A DNA stretch of 64,000 nt from Clostridium omnivorum (GCF_026012015.1 NZ_BRXR01000001.1:3001501-3065500), one strand, 5' to 3'. Shown: positions 51,149 to 59,502, numbered from the stretch's first letter. The notes: a model not told the origin generated them from the sequence alone. Translations and numbers: made by a program.

Positions 51149-52333
51149 GTGAATCCTATCAGGAGAAAGGAATTAATTAATAAGCTTTATAGGTTACCTT
51201 ATGTAAATGCAGTAAAAGATTTTATTAAAAAGGCTATAGGAAAACAAAGTAGTGCTTTTGACAGCATAGAATTGGAGTATGACATAGGAATTAATGAAGA
51301 TCTTTCTATCGAAGCAGCAGATAAAGTATTGATGGAATGGCCTATTTATATTAAAAAACCCTACGTTGGGCTTGTAAGAGAATGCGAAATACCAGGAGCA
51401 TACTGGCCAATATATGAAAGATTCTTAAAAAATAATGATATTAAATATGATTATTATGACGTGCACAGTAGCGATTTTATAGAAAAGGCAAGGAAATTTG
51501 ATGTTATTTTATGGAGAACCCTTAGTAATCCAGCAGAGCAAGAAGAAGCAGCTTCAAAGATAAAAATATTGGAGAATAATCTGGGAAAATTGTGCGTTCC
51601 AAACCAGCATGAACTTTGGATATATGAAGATAAGATTAATGAATATTACTTATGTAAAGTAAATTCTTTGCCCACTATAAAAACCTTCATATCAAACTCT
51701 AAAGAAGAAACATATGAGTATATAAAAAAATGTGAGTATCCATTTGTATCAAAAATAACTATTGGCTCTGGTTCAGAAGGTGTTTTTTTAATTAAGAATT
51801 ATAAACAAGCTAAAAAGTTATGTACAAAAATTTTCGATAATGGAAAGAGCAGCTGTTGGCCTTATTTAAAACAAAAGGATTATGTTTATTTTCAAAAATT
51901 TATTCCAGATGCTAAATATGATCTAAGAGTAATGATAGTTGGAAATAACTATTTTGGGTATTATAGATATGTGCCTAAAGATGATTTTAGAGCATCCGGT
52001 GGTAAAGTTCAAAGGTATGGGAATATACCAGAAGAGGCAATGAAACTTGCGAAAGAAGTAAAGGATAGCTTTAAAAAGTGCAGGTTAATAGCAGTAGATT
52101 TTCTTATGGATAAAATAAGTAATAAATATCTCGTTTTAGAAACATCAATTTTCCCTGGAATAGACTTTCCTTGTGAAACTATAGTGAATGGTAAAATAGG
52201 AAGGTATGTATATAAGAATGGTACGTTTACTTTTATTGAAGGAAAGGTATGGCAGCAGGAATTGCAGCTAAAGGAAGTTATGGTGGAGTGGATAGAAAAG
52301 GAAAGGGTTCTTATGAGAAAAGATCCCCATTAG
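51149..52333 (+). CDS. Free-standing ATP-grasp protein, paralogue of the fused domain
   Basis: A 394-residue soluble protein. Residues 1-60 are basic and helical, then KKPYVGLVRECEIPGAYWPIYE and FDVILWRTLSNPAEQEEAASK in a pre-ATP-grasp region. The ATP-grasp core follows: YPFVSKITIGSGSEGVFLIK, YFQKFIPDAKYDLRVMIVG, LIAVDFLMDK and VLETSIFPGIDF. The metal motif normally written ExN reads ETS, as in the fused copy (EAS), so the N-ligand is replaced in both. Family members join a carboxylate to an amine using ATP; here the substrate might be a uronic acid or amino acid of the polymer (inference). GTG 51149 follows AGGGGGA. Confidence 0.82.
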   Translation: MNPIRRKELINKLYRLPYVNAVKDFIKKAIGKQSSAFDSIELEYDIGINEDLSIEAADKVLMEWPIYIKKPYVGLVRECEIPGAYWPIYERFLKNNDIKYDYYDVHSSDFIEKARKFDVILWRTLSNPAEQEEAASKIKILENNLGKLCVPNQHELWIYEDKINEYYLCKVNSLPTIKTFISNSKEETYEYIKKCEYPFVSKITIGSGSEGVFLIKNYKQAKKLCTKIFDNGKSSCWPYLKQKDYVYFQKFIPDAKYDLRVMIVGNNYFGYYRYVPKDDFRASGGKVQRYGNIPEEAMKLAKEVKDSFKKCRLIAVDFLMDKISNKYLVLETSIFPGIDFPCETIVNGKIGRYVYKNGTFTFIEGKVWQQELQLKEVMVEWIEKERVLMRKDPH

Positions 52334-52362
52334 TACATTATTTTTAAATATATGAGAAATTT

Positions 52363-52390
52363 AAAAAAGAGAGGTTTTACCTCTCTTTTA
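52363..52390. terminator. Terminator between ATP-grasp gene and zinc-ribbon gene
   Basis: AAAGAGAGGT pairs with ACCTCTCTTT, flanked by A and T runs, two nt before the stop codon of the convergent zinc-ribbon gene. Confidence 0.78.
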
Positions 52391-52392
52391 TA

Positions 52393-52563
52393 CTAGAATC
52401 TTTTTTCTCTGAAGTTGTTCTTTTGAGCTTTTCTTGCTTTTCTGCATTCTGGGCATCTAACTGGATCATTTTCAAATCCTTTTTCTTTGTAGAAAGCTTG
52501 TTCTCCCTCAGTAAATACGAATTCTTTTCCGCAGTCTTTGCATACGATGTTTCTGTCTGCCAT
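52393..52563 (-). CDS. Zinc-ribbon protein, 56 residues
   Basis: A small protein with two CxxC pairs: VCKDCGKEF at residues 7-15 and RCPECRKAR at 36-44. Between them lies FTEGEQAFYKEKGFENDP, and the end is lysine/arginine-rich (KAQKNNFREKRF). This is the zinc-ribbon (zf-trcl-like) family of small clostridial proteins of unknown function, perhaps RNA- or ribosome-related. GGAGG lies 8 nt before ATG 52563. Its last 9 nt are copied as a scar after the first ATP-grasp unit. Confidence 0.88.
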   Translation of the reverse strand: MADRNIVCKDCGKEFVFTEGEQAFYKEKGFENDPVRCPECRKARKAQKNNFREKRF

Positions 52564-52869
52564 TATGAAAACCTCCTTAAAATCATAGGGACTAATTTGT
52601 TCTTGGAATACCTATCTCTCTCCTATGATTGGTGGAGGAACAGTACCTTGAAACAATTAAACCCAAATAAAATATTTTGAGCTCTTGCTCTAAGTTCATT
52701 ATATCAGATTTAAGGTATAATGCAATACTGTGTTTTAAAAATAATATGTGATAAATTATGATAATATTATGCATATTACTTCTATGTTATACACAATAAT
52801 GTATTGATTATGTATTTATTTTACATTAATATATTTATGTGACTACTAAATGCAAAGGAGAAGATAGTT
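52564..52869. other. Intergenic region between zinc-ribbon gene and yajQ
   Basis: No gene seen. AATCATAGG (52579) and CCTATGATT (52621) are inverted copies with a loop of about 32 nt, in the leader of the zinc-ribbon gene; this could be an mRNA structure. The rest is very AT-rich and must hold the two divergent promoters. Confidence 0.4.
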
Positions 52870-53361
52870 ATGCCGAGTACATATTCATTTGACGTAGTTT
52901 CAGAAGTAAATATGCAGGAAGTTGACAATGCTGTAAATCAAGCAAAGAAGGAAATTGACCAAAGATATGATTTTAAAGGCAGCAAAACAGAAATTGAGCT
53001 TAAGGATGAGGAGATAAAAATTCTTTCTGATGACGAATACAAGCTTAAGGCTGTAGTAGAAATTCTAAAAGCTAAGCTAATAAAGAGAGGAATATCTCCA
53101 AAGGCTTTAGATCTTGGAAAAGTAGAAAATGCATCTATGGGAGCGGCTAGACAAATAGCAAAAATAGTTAAAGGAATTTCAAAAGAAAAGGCAAAAGATA
53201 TTGTGGCTGAGATTAAGGGAAGTAAAGTAAAAGCTCAAGCTCAGATAATGGAAAACCAAGTAAGAGTATCAAGTAAAGATAAGGATGATTTGCAAGCTGT
53301 AATAACACTTTTAAAATCTAAAGACTTTGGAATTGATCTACAATTTACAAATTATCGATAG
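52870..53361 (+). CDS. yajQ: YajQ-family nucleotide-binding protein
   Basis: A 163-residue protein of the YajQ family (UPF0234), some members of which bind cyclic di-GMP or tRNA. It starts [20 protein letters not shown] as the family does, continues with [16 protein letters not shown] and [18 protein letters not shown], and ends with [15 protein letters not shown]. Full length. AAGGAGA precedes ATG 52870. Monocistronic with a hairpin after the stop. Ligand and role in this organism unknown. Confidence 0.94.
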   Translation: MPSTYSFDVVSEVNMQEVDNAVNQAKKEIDQRYDFKGSKTEIELKDEEIKILSDDEYKLKAVVEILKAKLIKRGISPKALDLGKVENASMGAARQIAKIVKGISKEKAKDIVAEIKGSKVKAQAQIMENQVRVSSKDKDDLQAVITLLKSKDFGIDLQFTNYR

Positions 53362-53374
53362 TAAAAGTTAAATG

Positions 53375-53407
53375 GGCAAGTAACCGTAATGGTTAGTTGC
53401 CTATTTT
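53375..53407 (+). terminator. Intrinsic terminator after yajQ
   Basis: GGCAAGTAACC pairs with GGTTAGTTGCC (one mismatch) around a 5-nt loop, then TATTTT. Confidence 0.65.
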
Positions 53408-53459
53408 AAAAGTTAAAATATACTGTTATAAATTTCGCAGTAAGCTTGGAGGAATTGTA

Positions 53460-54146
53460 ATGTTAGGGACTATAGTAAATGCATTGGCTATATTAGCAGG
53501 AAGTCTTTTAGGGTTTGTTTTAAAGGGGGGAATACCTGAAAGAATAAACGATACAATAATTAAGGGATTATCCCTTTGTGTACTTATTATTGGGATATCA
53601 GGTGCTATAAAAACCAATAATATGCTGCTTGTTATATGTTCAGTTGCAATAGGTGGATTAATTGGAGAGATAATTGATATTGATAAAGGACTCAAAAAGC
53701 TTGGGGATTTTATAGAGTCCAAGCTTTCAGGAAAAGGCGGAAAAATATCTGAGGGATTCATAACTGCAAGTTTAATGTATTGTGTTGGTGCAATGGCAAT
53801 AGTTGGCTCACTTGAAAGCGGATTAAGTGGTAATCACAAAACACTATTTGCTAAGTCTATTATTGATGGAATTTCATCAATAATGTTTACTTCTTCTTTA
53901 GGGATTGGAGTTGCTCTGTCTGCTGTTTCAGTTTTCATTTATCAGGGAATTATAACACTTTCAGCATCGGCGCTTCAAGGCTTGCTTGTAACATCTGTAA
54001 TTTCAGAAATATCAGCAGTAGGCAGCTTACTAATAGTTGGACTTGCTTTTAATATGATGGGAGTAACAAAGATTAAAGTTGCTAATCTGCTGCCGGCGGT
54101 GCTTATACCAATTTTTTATCAAATAATACTTAATATTATTAGTTAG
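53460..54146 (+). CDS. DUF554-family membrane protein (YdfK/YqgA-like)
   Basis: A 228-residue membrane protein with about seven helices. Family-typical segments are LGTIVNALAILAGSLLGF at the N-terminus, ERINDTIIKGLSLCVLIIGISGA, the GGLIGEIIDIDKGLKKLGDFIE motif, and FITASLMYCVGAMAIVGSLESGL. The C-terminal AVGSLLIVGLAFNMMGVTKIKVANLLPA also matches. ATG 53460 follows TTGGAGGAAT; the in-frame codons before it lie in the leader. It precedes the sigma-54 activator by 23 nt and may be co-transcribed. Function unknown; putative transporter. Confidence 0.88.
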   Translation: MLGTIVNALAILAGSLLGFVLKGGIPERINDTIIKGLSLCVLIIGISGAIKTNNMLLVICSVAIGGLIGEIIDIDKGLKKLGDFIESKLSGKGGKISEGFITASLMYCVGAMAIVGSLESGLSGNHKTLFAKSIIDGISSIMFTSSLGIGVALSAVSVFIYQGIITLSASALQGLLVTSVISEISAVGSLLIVGLAFNMMGVTKIKVANLLPAVLIPIFYQIILNIIS

Positions 54147-54169
54147 TGAGTAAAAAGGGGGAAGCTATT

Positions 54170-56200
54170 TTGAAGAGAAAAGTTATACTCATTACGGGTA
54201 CGGAAGGAACTAGAATTACACTTCAAGAACAGCTTCAGAATTATATTGGGAATTATGCAGATATAGAAAGTTATGCAATAGATGAGGGGATAAATAAAAA
54301 GCTTAAGGCTGATTTAGTAGTTATATCTACTGATTTAATTTATGAGGATGCGATAAAATATATTGAAAATATTTGCCCAATAATAGTTGCAAGAAGGGTA
54401 ATAAATTATAGTGAAATTGAAAAAATATTGTTTGTTACACCAGGTGAAACAATACTATTTGTTAACGACGCAAAGGAAACAACTTTAGAGTGTATTGAAT
54501 GGCTTAAAAAACTTGGAATAAGAGACTATAATTTTGTACCTTTTTATCCTGGATGTAAGGCTATAGATAGGCATATAAAAATAGCAGTTACTCCAGGAGA
54601 AGTTGAAGTTGTTCCAAAATCTGTTGAAAAGATTATAAATATAGGACCGAGGCTTATTGACATAACTACACTTACAGAAATATTGAAAGAACTTAATATA
54701 TTTGAGGAGAAATGGGAAGAAATTTCTGTTATGTACTTAAATAAAATTATAAACATGGGAAAACTGCTCACTCAGGTAATCAAGGATAAAACAGAAAACT
54801 ATGAGCACATTATTAAGGTTATTGATAGTGTTAATGAAGGTCTATTAGCTATTGATAATCATGGAATTATTACTGTTTTCAATGAAAATTTAAAATATAT
54901 TTTAGGAATAAGAAAAGGAAATACTATAGGAAAACAAGTTAAAGAGGTAATAAAGGATAAGTCTCTTCAGAAATTTATTTTTGAAGGCAGTTATAAAGAT
55001 AACGCTGTATTGGAGATTAAAGGTAATGAGTATTTGGTCTCTAGGTTTAGTATAAAAGAAGAGAATACAAAGGTAATTATTTTTAAAAGTAATAGTTCTA
55101 TTGAAGATGAAATAAATTTAAAGAAGGAATTATATAAAAAAGGTTATTATGCAAAGTATAGGTTTGAGGACATAGTTGGAGAGAGCAAGGCTATTAATTT
55201 TACTAAAGATGTTGCAAAAAAACTAGCTGTATCAGAATTGAATGTTCTTATTGAAGGAGAAAGCGGCACGGGAAAAGAACTATTTGCTTCTTCTATACAT
55301 AATGCCTCTAATAGGAAGGACAAACCTTTTGTTGCTGTGAATTTTTCAGCTCTATCTGAAAACTTAGTAGAAAGTGAGCTCTTTGGATATGAGGAAGGAG
55401 CTTTTACAGGAGCAGCTAAGGGAGGAAAGGTAGGATTATTTGAACAGGCCAATGGAGGAACTATTTTTTTGGATGAGATAGGTGATATCTCACCAAGGGT
55501 TCAGGCTAGTCTTTTAAGGGTACTACAAGAGAAGGAAATAATGAAAGTTGGTGGTAATAAAATAACTGAAATAGATGTTAGGGTTATAGCAGCTACTAAC
55601 CAAAATTTAAGGGTGCTTGTAGAACAAGGAAAATTTAGAGCTGATTTATATCATAGACTAAAGGTTTTATATCTTAAGCTGCCAGCACTTAAGGAGAGAA
55701 AGGAAGATATACTGCCTCTTATAAGATATTTTATATATGAGAAGAGCAAAGAAAATCTTAAAATAGATGAAGAAGTTATTAAGAAGCTTATAGATTATTC
55801 TTGGAACGGAAACATTAGAGAACTTAAAAATACTATGGAATATATGCTTACTGTTTGTGATAACTTGTGTATTACTACTAGAGATTTGCCAGAAGAGAGC
55901 TTTTTTAAGGAAAACTCAGAAAGAATGCCAAAGTACTGTGAAGACGAAACTGAAATTAGAGGGGATTTTGCTTTTATATTGAAAGCATTATACAAAATTA
56001 ATCAAGAAGGTTCAAATGGAAGTAGGCATAAAATCTACAGCTTGTCTAAAGAATGTGGCATGAAGCTTTCTGAGCAGATGATAAGAAATCGACTAAATGA
56101 ACTTGAAAGAATGGGATATGTTAAAAAGAAAAAGGGAAAAGCAGGTACAATTCTTACATCAGTAGGATTAGGAAAGGCTAAGCTGTTATTATATAAATAA
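54170..56200 (+). CDS. Sigma-54-dependent activator with PAS-like region and winged-helix-type C-terminus
   Basis: A 676-residue enhancer-binding protein. Residues 1-190 form a sensor region without recognisable family, though it contains TPGEVEVVPKSVEKI; about 205-320 looks like PAS (VIDSVNEGLLAIDNHGIITVFNENL). The AAA+ domain follows with [27 protein letters not shown] (sigma-54 contact), IFLDEIGDI and FRADLYHRLKV. The last 80 residues (YSLSKECGMKLSEQMIRNRLNELERMGYVKKKKG in parts) look like a winged helix rather than a Fis-type helix-turn-helix. TTG 54170 has AAAAGGGGGA upstream. A -24/-12 promoter ahead of the next operon makes that its probable target. Confidence 0.9.
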   Translation: MKRKVILITGTEGTRITLQEQLQNYIGNYADIESYAIDEGINKKLKADLVVISTDLIYEDAIKYIENICPIIVARRVINYSEIEKILFVTPGETILFVNDAKETTLECIEWLKKLGIRDYNFVPFYPGCKAIDRHIKIAVTPGEVEVVPKSVEKIINIGPRLIDITTLTEILKELNIFEEKWEEISVMYLNKIINMGKLLTQVIKDKTENYEHIIKVIDSVNEGLLAIDNHGIITVFNENLKYILGIRKGNTIGKQVKEVIKDKSLQKFIFEGSYKDNAVLEIKGNEYLVSRFSIKEENTKVIIFKSNSSIEDEINLKKELYKKGYYAKYRFEDIVGESKAINFTKDVAKKLAVSELNVLIEGESGTGKELFASSIHNASNRKDKPFVAVNFSALSENLVESELFGYEEGAFTGAAKGGKVGLFEQANGGTIFLDEIGDISPRVQASLLRVLQEKEIMKVGGNKITEIDVRVIAATNQNLRVLVEQGKFRADLYHRLKVLYLKLPALKERKEDILPLIRYFIYEKSKENLKIDEEVIKKLIDYSWNGNIRELKNTMEYMLTVCDNLCITTRDLPEESFFKENSERMPKYCEDETEIRGDFAFILKALYKINQEGSNGSRHKIYSLSKECGMKLSEQMIRNRLNELERMGYVKKKKGKAGTILTSVGLGKAKLLLYK

Positions 56201-56216
56201 ATTTAATTGGTTCATT

Positions 56217-56265
56217 ATGGTTTATGGTGGTTAAATAATTAAGCCAGCATAAACCATTTTCTTTT
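56217..56265 (+). terminator. Terminator after the sigma-54 activator
   Basis: ATGGTTTATG pairs with CATAAACCAT, with further pairing inside (TGGTTAA with TTAAGCCA), followed by TTTTCTTTTCTT. Confidence 0.7.
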
Positions 56266-56304
56266 CTTAATGTCATGTTTTATTCAGATAAATAAGTTTA
56301 ATAG

Positions 56305-56467
56305 TTTGGATTGATGATAAAGTTTAATTTTCAAGGTGGGAACTATACCTGTTTATGGCTAAATAGAAAAATAATTTATTTAGAAAAAATATATTTTTAT
56401 GCTCTATTGGATATTTGTGAGGAGATAGGAGCTTATAAAAAAATGATTTGGATTAAAATTGAAGTTT
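56305..56467 (+). repeat. Direct repeats TTTGGATT-N7-AAGTTT upstream of the sigma-54 promoter
   Basis: TTTGGATT-N7-AAGTTT occurs at 56305-56325 and again at 56447-56467, 142 bp apart, with different spacer bases. The second copy touches the -24 box. They may be activator or repressor sites. Otherwise the 319-bp gap between the activator and the transporter holds the terminator and promoter described separately. Confidence 0.4.
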
Positions 56468-56484
56468 TGGCATAAACCTTGCTG
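56467..56484 (+). promoter_or_regulatory. Sigma-54 (-24/-12) promoter of the yfcC-iadA unit
   Basis: TTGGCAT-N5-TTGCTG; the GG (56469-56470) and GC (56481-56482) pairs are 10 nt apart as required. It lies about 36 nt upstream of ATG 56520. Confidence 0.85.
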
Positions 56485-56519
56485 TAAGAATATTGGAATA
56501 AATAATGGGGGGTATTACA

Positions 56520-58235
56520 ATGTCAAAAGAAACAAAAAAGAACAAGGTAATTCAGATGCCACATACCTACGTAATTATATTTTGGGTTATTATAGTCTGC
56601 TGGCTTCTGACTTTCATTGTTCCAGTTGGGAAATTTGATACTCATAAGGTTAAGTACACTGACGCAGACGGAAATGAAAAGACAAAAACTGTATTGATGA
56701 CTGACACTTTTAGATATGAACATCAGCTAAACAAGAGCAAACTTAAAACAAATCTTGAAGACTTAATTAAGGATGATGCAAAATTAAAAGATGCAGGACT
56801 TGATAAGGCTAAAGTTGAGGGGATACTTAAAGAGGATACATCTGCATGGGATGATAAAAAACTGGAGGAAGCAGGTTTAAGTGAAACTACAATTTATGGA
56901 CTGTATAAAGAGGAGGTTTATGATACTAGCAGTAATGCCAAAAAGCATGCTAGAATTTGGGGTACGGAAGATTATAAAGGCTTTGGAGTTCTAAATTATG
57001 TATTTGAAGGATTAGTAACAGGGGACAAATGGTCATCAGCTGTTGGTGTAGTTGCATTTATACTTGTTATTGGTGGTGCATTTGGTATTATAATGAAGAC
57101 AGGTGCTGTTGATGCTGGAATATATTCATTTATTAATGTTACTAAGGGTAAGGAGGTTCTAGCACTGCCTCTATTATTCGTTCTATTTTCTCTAGGGGGT
57201 GCCATTTTTGGTATGTCTGAGGAGACCATACCATTTGCCATGATCGTAATACCATTCGTAGTGGCAATGGGTTATGACTCATTAGTAGGAATAAGTATAA
57301 CCTTTGTAGCAAGCCAGGTTGGTAATGCTACATCATGGATGAATCCTTTTGGTATTGCAGTAGCTCAAGGAATTGCAGGTGTACCAGTACTTTCAGGAGC
57401 AGGCTTTAGAATTGTGCTTTGGGTAGTAACTACTGCTGCAGGAGTGGCTTATTTAATGATTTATGCTAATAAGATAAAGAAAAATCCTACATCCTCAATA
57501 GTGTATGAATCAGATAATTATTTTAGAAAAGGCAATGTTAAAGAAGGAGAGAGGGTTGAATTTAATATTGGACATAAGCTAGTACTTCTTACTGTATTGC
57601 TAGGTATTATATGGATAGTTTGGGGAGTAACTCAAAAGCAGTTTTATTTTGCTGAAATAGCATCACAGTTCTTTGTAATGGGATTAGTATCAGGTATAAT
57701 AGGAGTTATATTCAAGTTAAATGGAATGTCTGTAAATGATATGGCTAGATCCTTCCAAAATGGAGCTGCAGATTTGGTTGGAGCTGCAATTGTAGTTGGA
57801 ATGGCAAAAGGTATTTTATTGGTACTAGGTGGATCTAATGCAGGTGAATTTAATACCTTAAATACTATACTTCATGGTACAGGAAAAGCATTATCAGGAG
57901 TACCAGCTGCTCTTTCAGCTGTATTAATGTATGTTTTCCAAACTGTATTTAACTTCTTTGTGCCTTCAGGAACAGGGCAAGCTGCGCTTACAATGCCTAT
58001 TTTAGCTCCATTGTCAGATATAGTTGGTGTATCTAGGCAGGTATCTTGCTTAGCATATCAGTTAGGTGCAGGTTTTGCAGATGCAATAATTCCAACTTCG
58101 GCTAGCTTACTTGGAGTACTAGGAGTTGCAAGAGTAGATTGGTCAAAATGGGCTAAGTGGCAGATTAGAATGCAGGGATTTTTCTTTGCACTTAGCATTA
58201 TAGCAGTTATTATAGCTGTACTTATAGGATTTTAA
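56520..58235 (+). CDS. YfcC-type transporter with an inserted soluble helical segment
   Basis: A 571-residue membrane protein of the YfcC/C4-dicarboxylate/arginine-ornithine antiporter group. After the first helix (VIIFWVIIVCWLLTFIVPVG) comes a charged insertion of about 100 residues (roughly 60-150), rich in Lys/Asp/Glu and predicted helical with repeats like KDAGLDKAKVEGILKED and EEAGLSETTIYGLYKEE. Then family-typical parts: GGAFGIIMKTGAVDAGIYS, FSLGGAIFGMSEETIPFAMI, VGNATSWMNPFGIAVAQGIAG, VPSGTGQAALTMPILAPLSD and LGAGFADAIIPTSASLLGVL. ATG 56520 follows GGGGGG. With iadA downstream it probably imports a peptide or amino acid. Confidence 0.88.
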   Translation: MSKETKKNKVIQMPHTYVIIFWVIIVCWLLTFIVPVGKFDTHKVKYTDADGNEKTKTVLMTDTFRYEHQLNKSKLKTNLEDLIKDDAKLKDAGLDKAKVEGILKEDTSAWDDKKLEEAGLSETTIYGLYKEEVYDTSSNAKKHARIWGTEDYKGFGVLNYVFEGLVTGDKWSSAVGVVAFILVIGGAFGIIMKTGAVDAGIYSFINVTKGKEVLALPLLFVLFSLGGAIFGMSEETIPFAMIVIPFVVAMGYDSLVGISITFVASQVGNATSWMNPFGIAVAQGIAGVPVLSGAGFRIVLWVVTTAAGVAYLMIYANKIKKNPTSSIVYESDNYFRKGNVKEGERVEFNIGHKLVLLTVLLGIIWIVWGVTQKQFYFAEIASQFFVMGLVSGIIGVIFKLNGMSVNDMARSFQNGAADLVGAAIVVGMAKGILLVLGGSNAGEFNTLNTILHGTGKALSGVPAALSAVLMYVFQTVFNFFVPSGTGQAALTMPILAPLSDIVGVSRQVSCLAYQLGAGFADAIIPTSASLLGVLGVARVDWSKWAKWQIRMQGFFFALSIIAVIIAVLIGF

Positions 58236-58317
58236 TTAACTAATCATATTTTATTGTTAATAATTGGGTGGGAGTTAATTCCTGCCCATTATATTTAAAT
58301 GACAGGAAGGTGATTGA

Positions 58318-59493
58318 ATGATTAAACTTATTAAGGGAGCAAAGATCTATGCGCCTGAGTACAGAGGCGTAAAAGATGTGTTACTAATTGGTAATAAAAT
58401 TGCAGCCCTAGAAGAAAGTATAAACTTAGGTGAAATACCTGGCGTTGAAGTAAAAGTAATTGATGGAAGTTCAAAGCTTCTTGTTCCAGGTTTTATAGAT
58501 GGACATGTGCATATATTAGGAGGTGGTGGAGAGGGAGGCTTTAAAACTCGTACTCCAGAAATAACTCTTAGTGATATTACAAAAGGCGGAGTTACAACAG
58601 TAGTGGGATGTTTAGGTACAGATGGACTAAGCAGAAATATGGTGTCGCTTTTGGCTAAGGCAAAGGGACTTGAGGAAGAAGGAATAAATACTTTTATTTA
58701 TACTGGTTCTTATAAAGTCCCTGTTACTACTCTCACTGGGGATGTAATGAAAGACCTTATTGCAATAGACAAAGTTATTGGCGTGGGAGAGGTAGCTATT
58801 TCTGACCATAGATCTTCCCAGCCTGAATACGAAGATATTAAAAAATTAACAGCAGATGCAAGAGTTGGAGGAATACTGTCTGGTAAGGCCGGTATTGTAA
58901 ATATGCATTTAGGCGATGGTAAAGACATGATTAATTATTTATTTGATATAGTACAAAATACGGAAATACCTTTTACTCAGTTTTTACCAACCCATATGAA
59001 TAGAAATCCACATTTATTTGAAGAAGCAATAAGATATGCAAAAGCAGGGGGGCATGTAGATTTTACAACTAGTTCTGTACCAAGCTTTTGGGAAGATGGT
59101 GAAGTAAGAGCATCAAAGGCTTTGAAGAGATGCCTTGAAGCTGGAGTACCTATAGAGCATATAACATTTACTTCAGATGGTCAGGGAAGTCTGCCCATGT
59201 TTGATGAAAATAAGCAATTTACTGGACTGCAGGTTGGGAAAGTAACCTCTCTATTTGAAGAAGTGAAGCAGGCAGTATTAAGCGAAAATGTACAATTTGA
59301 GGACGCAATTAAGGTTATTACTGCAAATCCTGCTGAAATTTTGAAGCTAAAAGGAAAAGGTAGAATTGCAAAGGGTTATGATGCAGATGTAGTACTTTTA
59401 GATGAGAAGGATTTAAGTATTGATACTGTTATTGCAAAGGGAAGAATTATGATAGAAGAGGGACAAGTACAGGTACTTGGAACTTTTGAATAA
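58318..59493 (+). CDS. iadA: Beta-aspartyl-peptidase (isoaspartyl dipeptidase)
   Basis: A 391-residue amidohydrolase-superfamily zinc peptidase that splits isoaspartyl dipeptides. The metal motif GHVHILGGGGEGGFKTRTPE lies near residue 62, with GVTTVVGCLGTDG, TGSYKVPVTTLTGDV and GVGEVAISDHRSSQP, a histidine in LPTHMNRNP, and the catalytic aspartate region TFTSDGQGSLP. AGGAAGGTG precedes ATG 58318. It lies 82 nt after the YfcC-type transporter, without a terminator between, so both belong to the sigma-54 unit. Role: use of damaged, isoaspartate-containing peptides. Confidence 0.93.
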   Translation: MIKLIKGAKIYAPEYRGVKDVLLIGNKIAALEESINLGEIPGVEVKVIDGSSKLLVPGFIDGHVHILGGGGEGGFKTRTPEITLSDITKGGVTTVVGCLGTDGLSRNMVSLLAKAKGLEEEGINTFIYTGSYKVPVTTLTGDVMKDLIAIDKVIGVGEVAISDHRSSQPEYEDIKKLTADARVGGILSGKAGIVNMHLGDGKDMINYLFDIVQNTEIPFTQFLPTHMNRNPHLFEEAIRYAKAGGHVDFTTSSVPSFWEDGEVRASKALKRCLEAGVPIEHITFTSDGQGSLPMFDENKQFTGLQVGKVTSLFEEVKQAVLSENVQFEDAIKVITANPAEILKLKGKGRIAKGYDADVVLLDEKDLSIDTVIAKGRIMIEEGQVQVLGTFE

Positions 59494-59502
59494 GCATATA
59501 GC

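Larger units (their letters stand above)
49861..52402 (+). repeat. Tandem duplication of an ATP-grasp gene plus terminator
   Basis: Unit 1 (about 49861-51134) and unit 2 (about 51132-52402) each hold a GTG-started 394-codon ATP-grasp frame and an AAAGAGAGGT...ACCTCTCTTT terminator, followed by TACTGGAATCTCTTT (51115) or TACTAGAATCTTTTT (52391). The latter is the 3' end of the zinc-ribbon gene, so the former is a copied scar. In the first 60 residues 43 are identical by my count. Confidence 0.8.

Noticed and set aside
52423-52680. 85-codon + strand frame over the zinc-ribbon gene
   Set aside because: The opposite strand encodes a convincing CxxC/CxxC protein with a strong ribosome binding site. 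The + strand frame is its reverse shadow.
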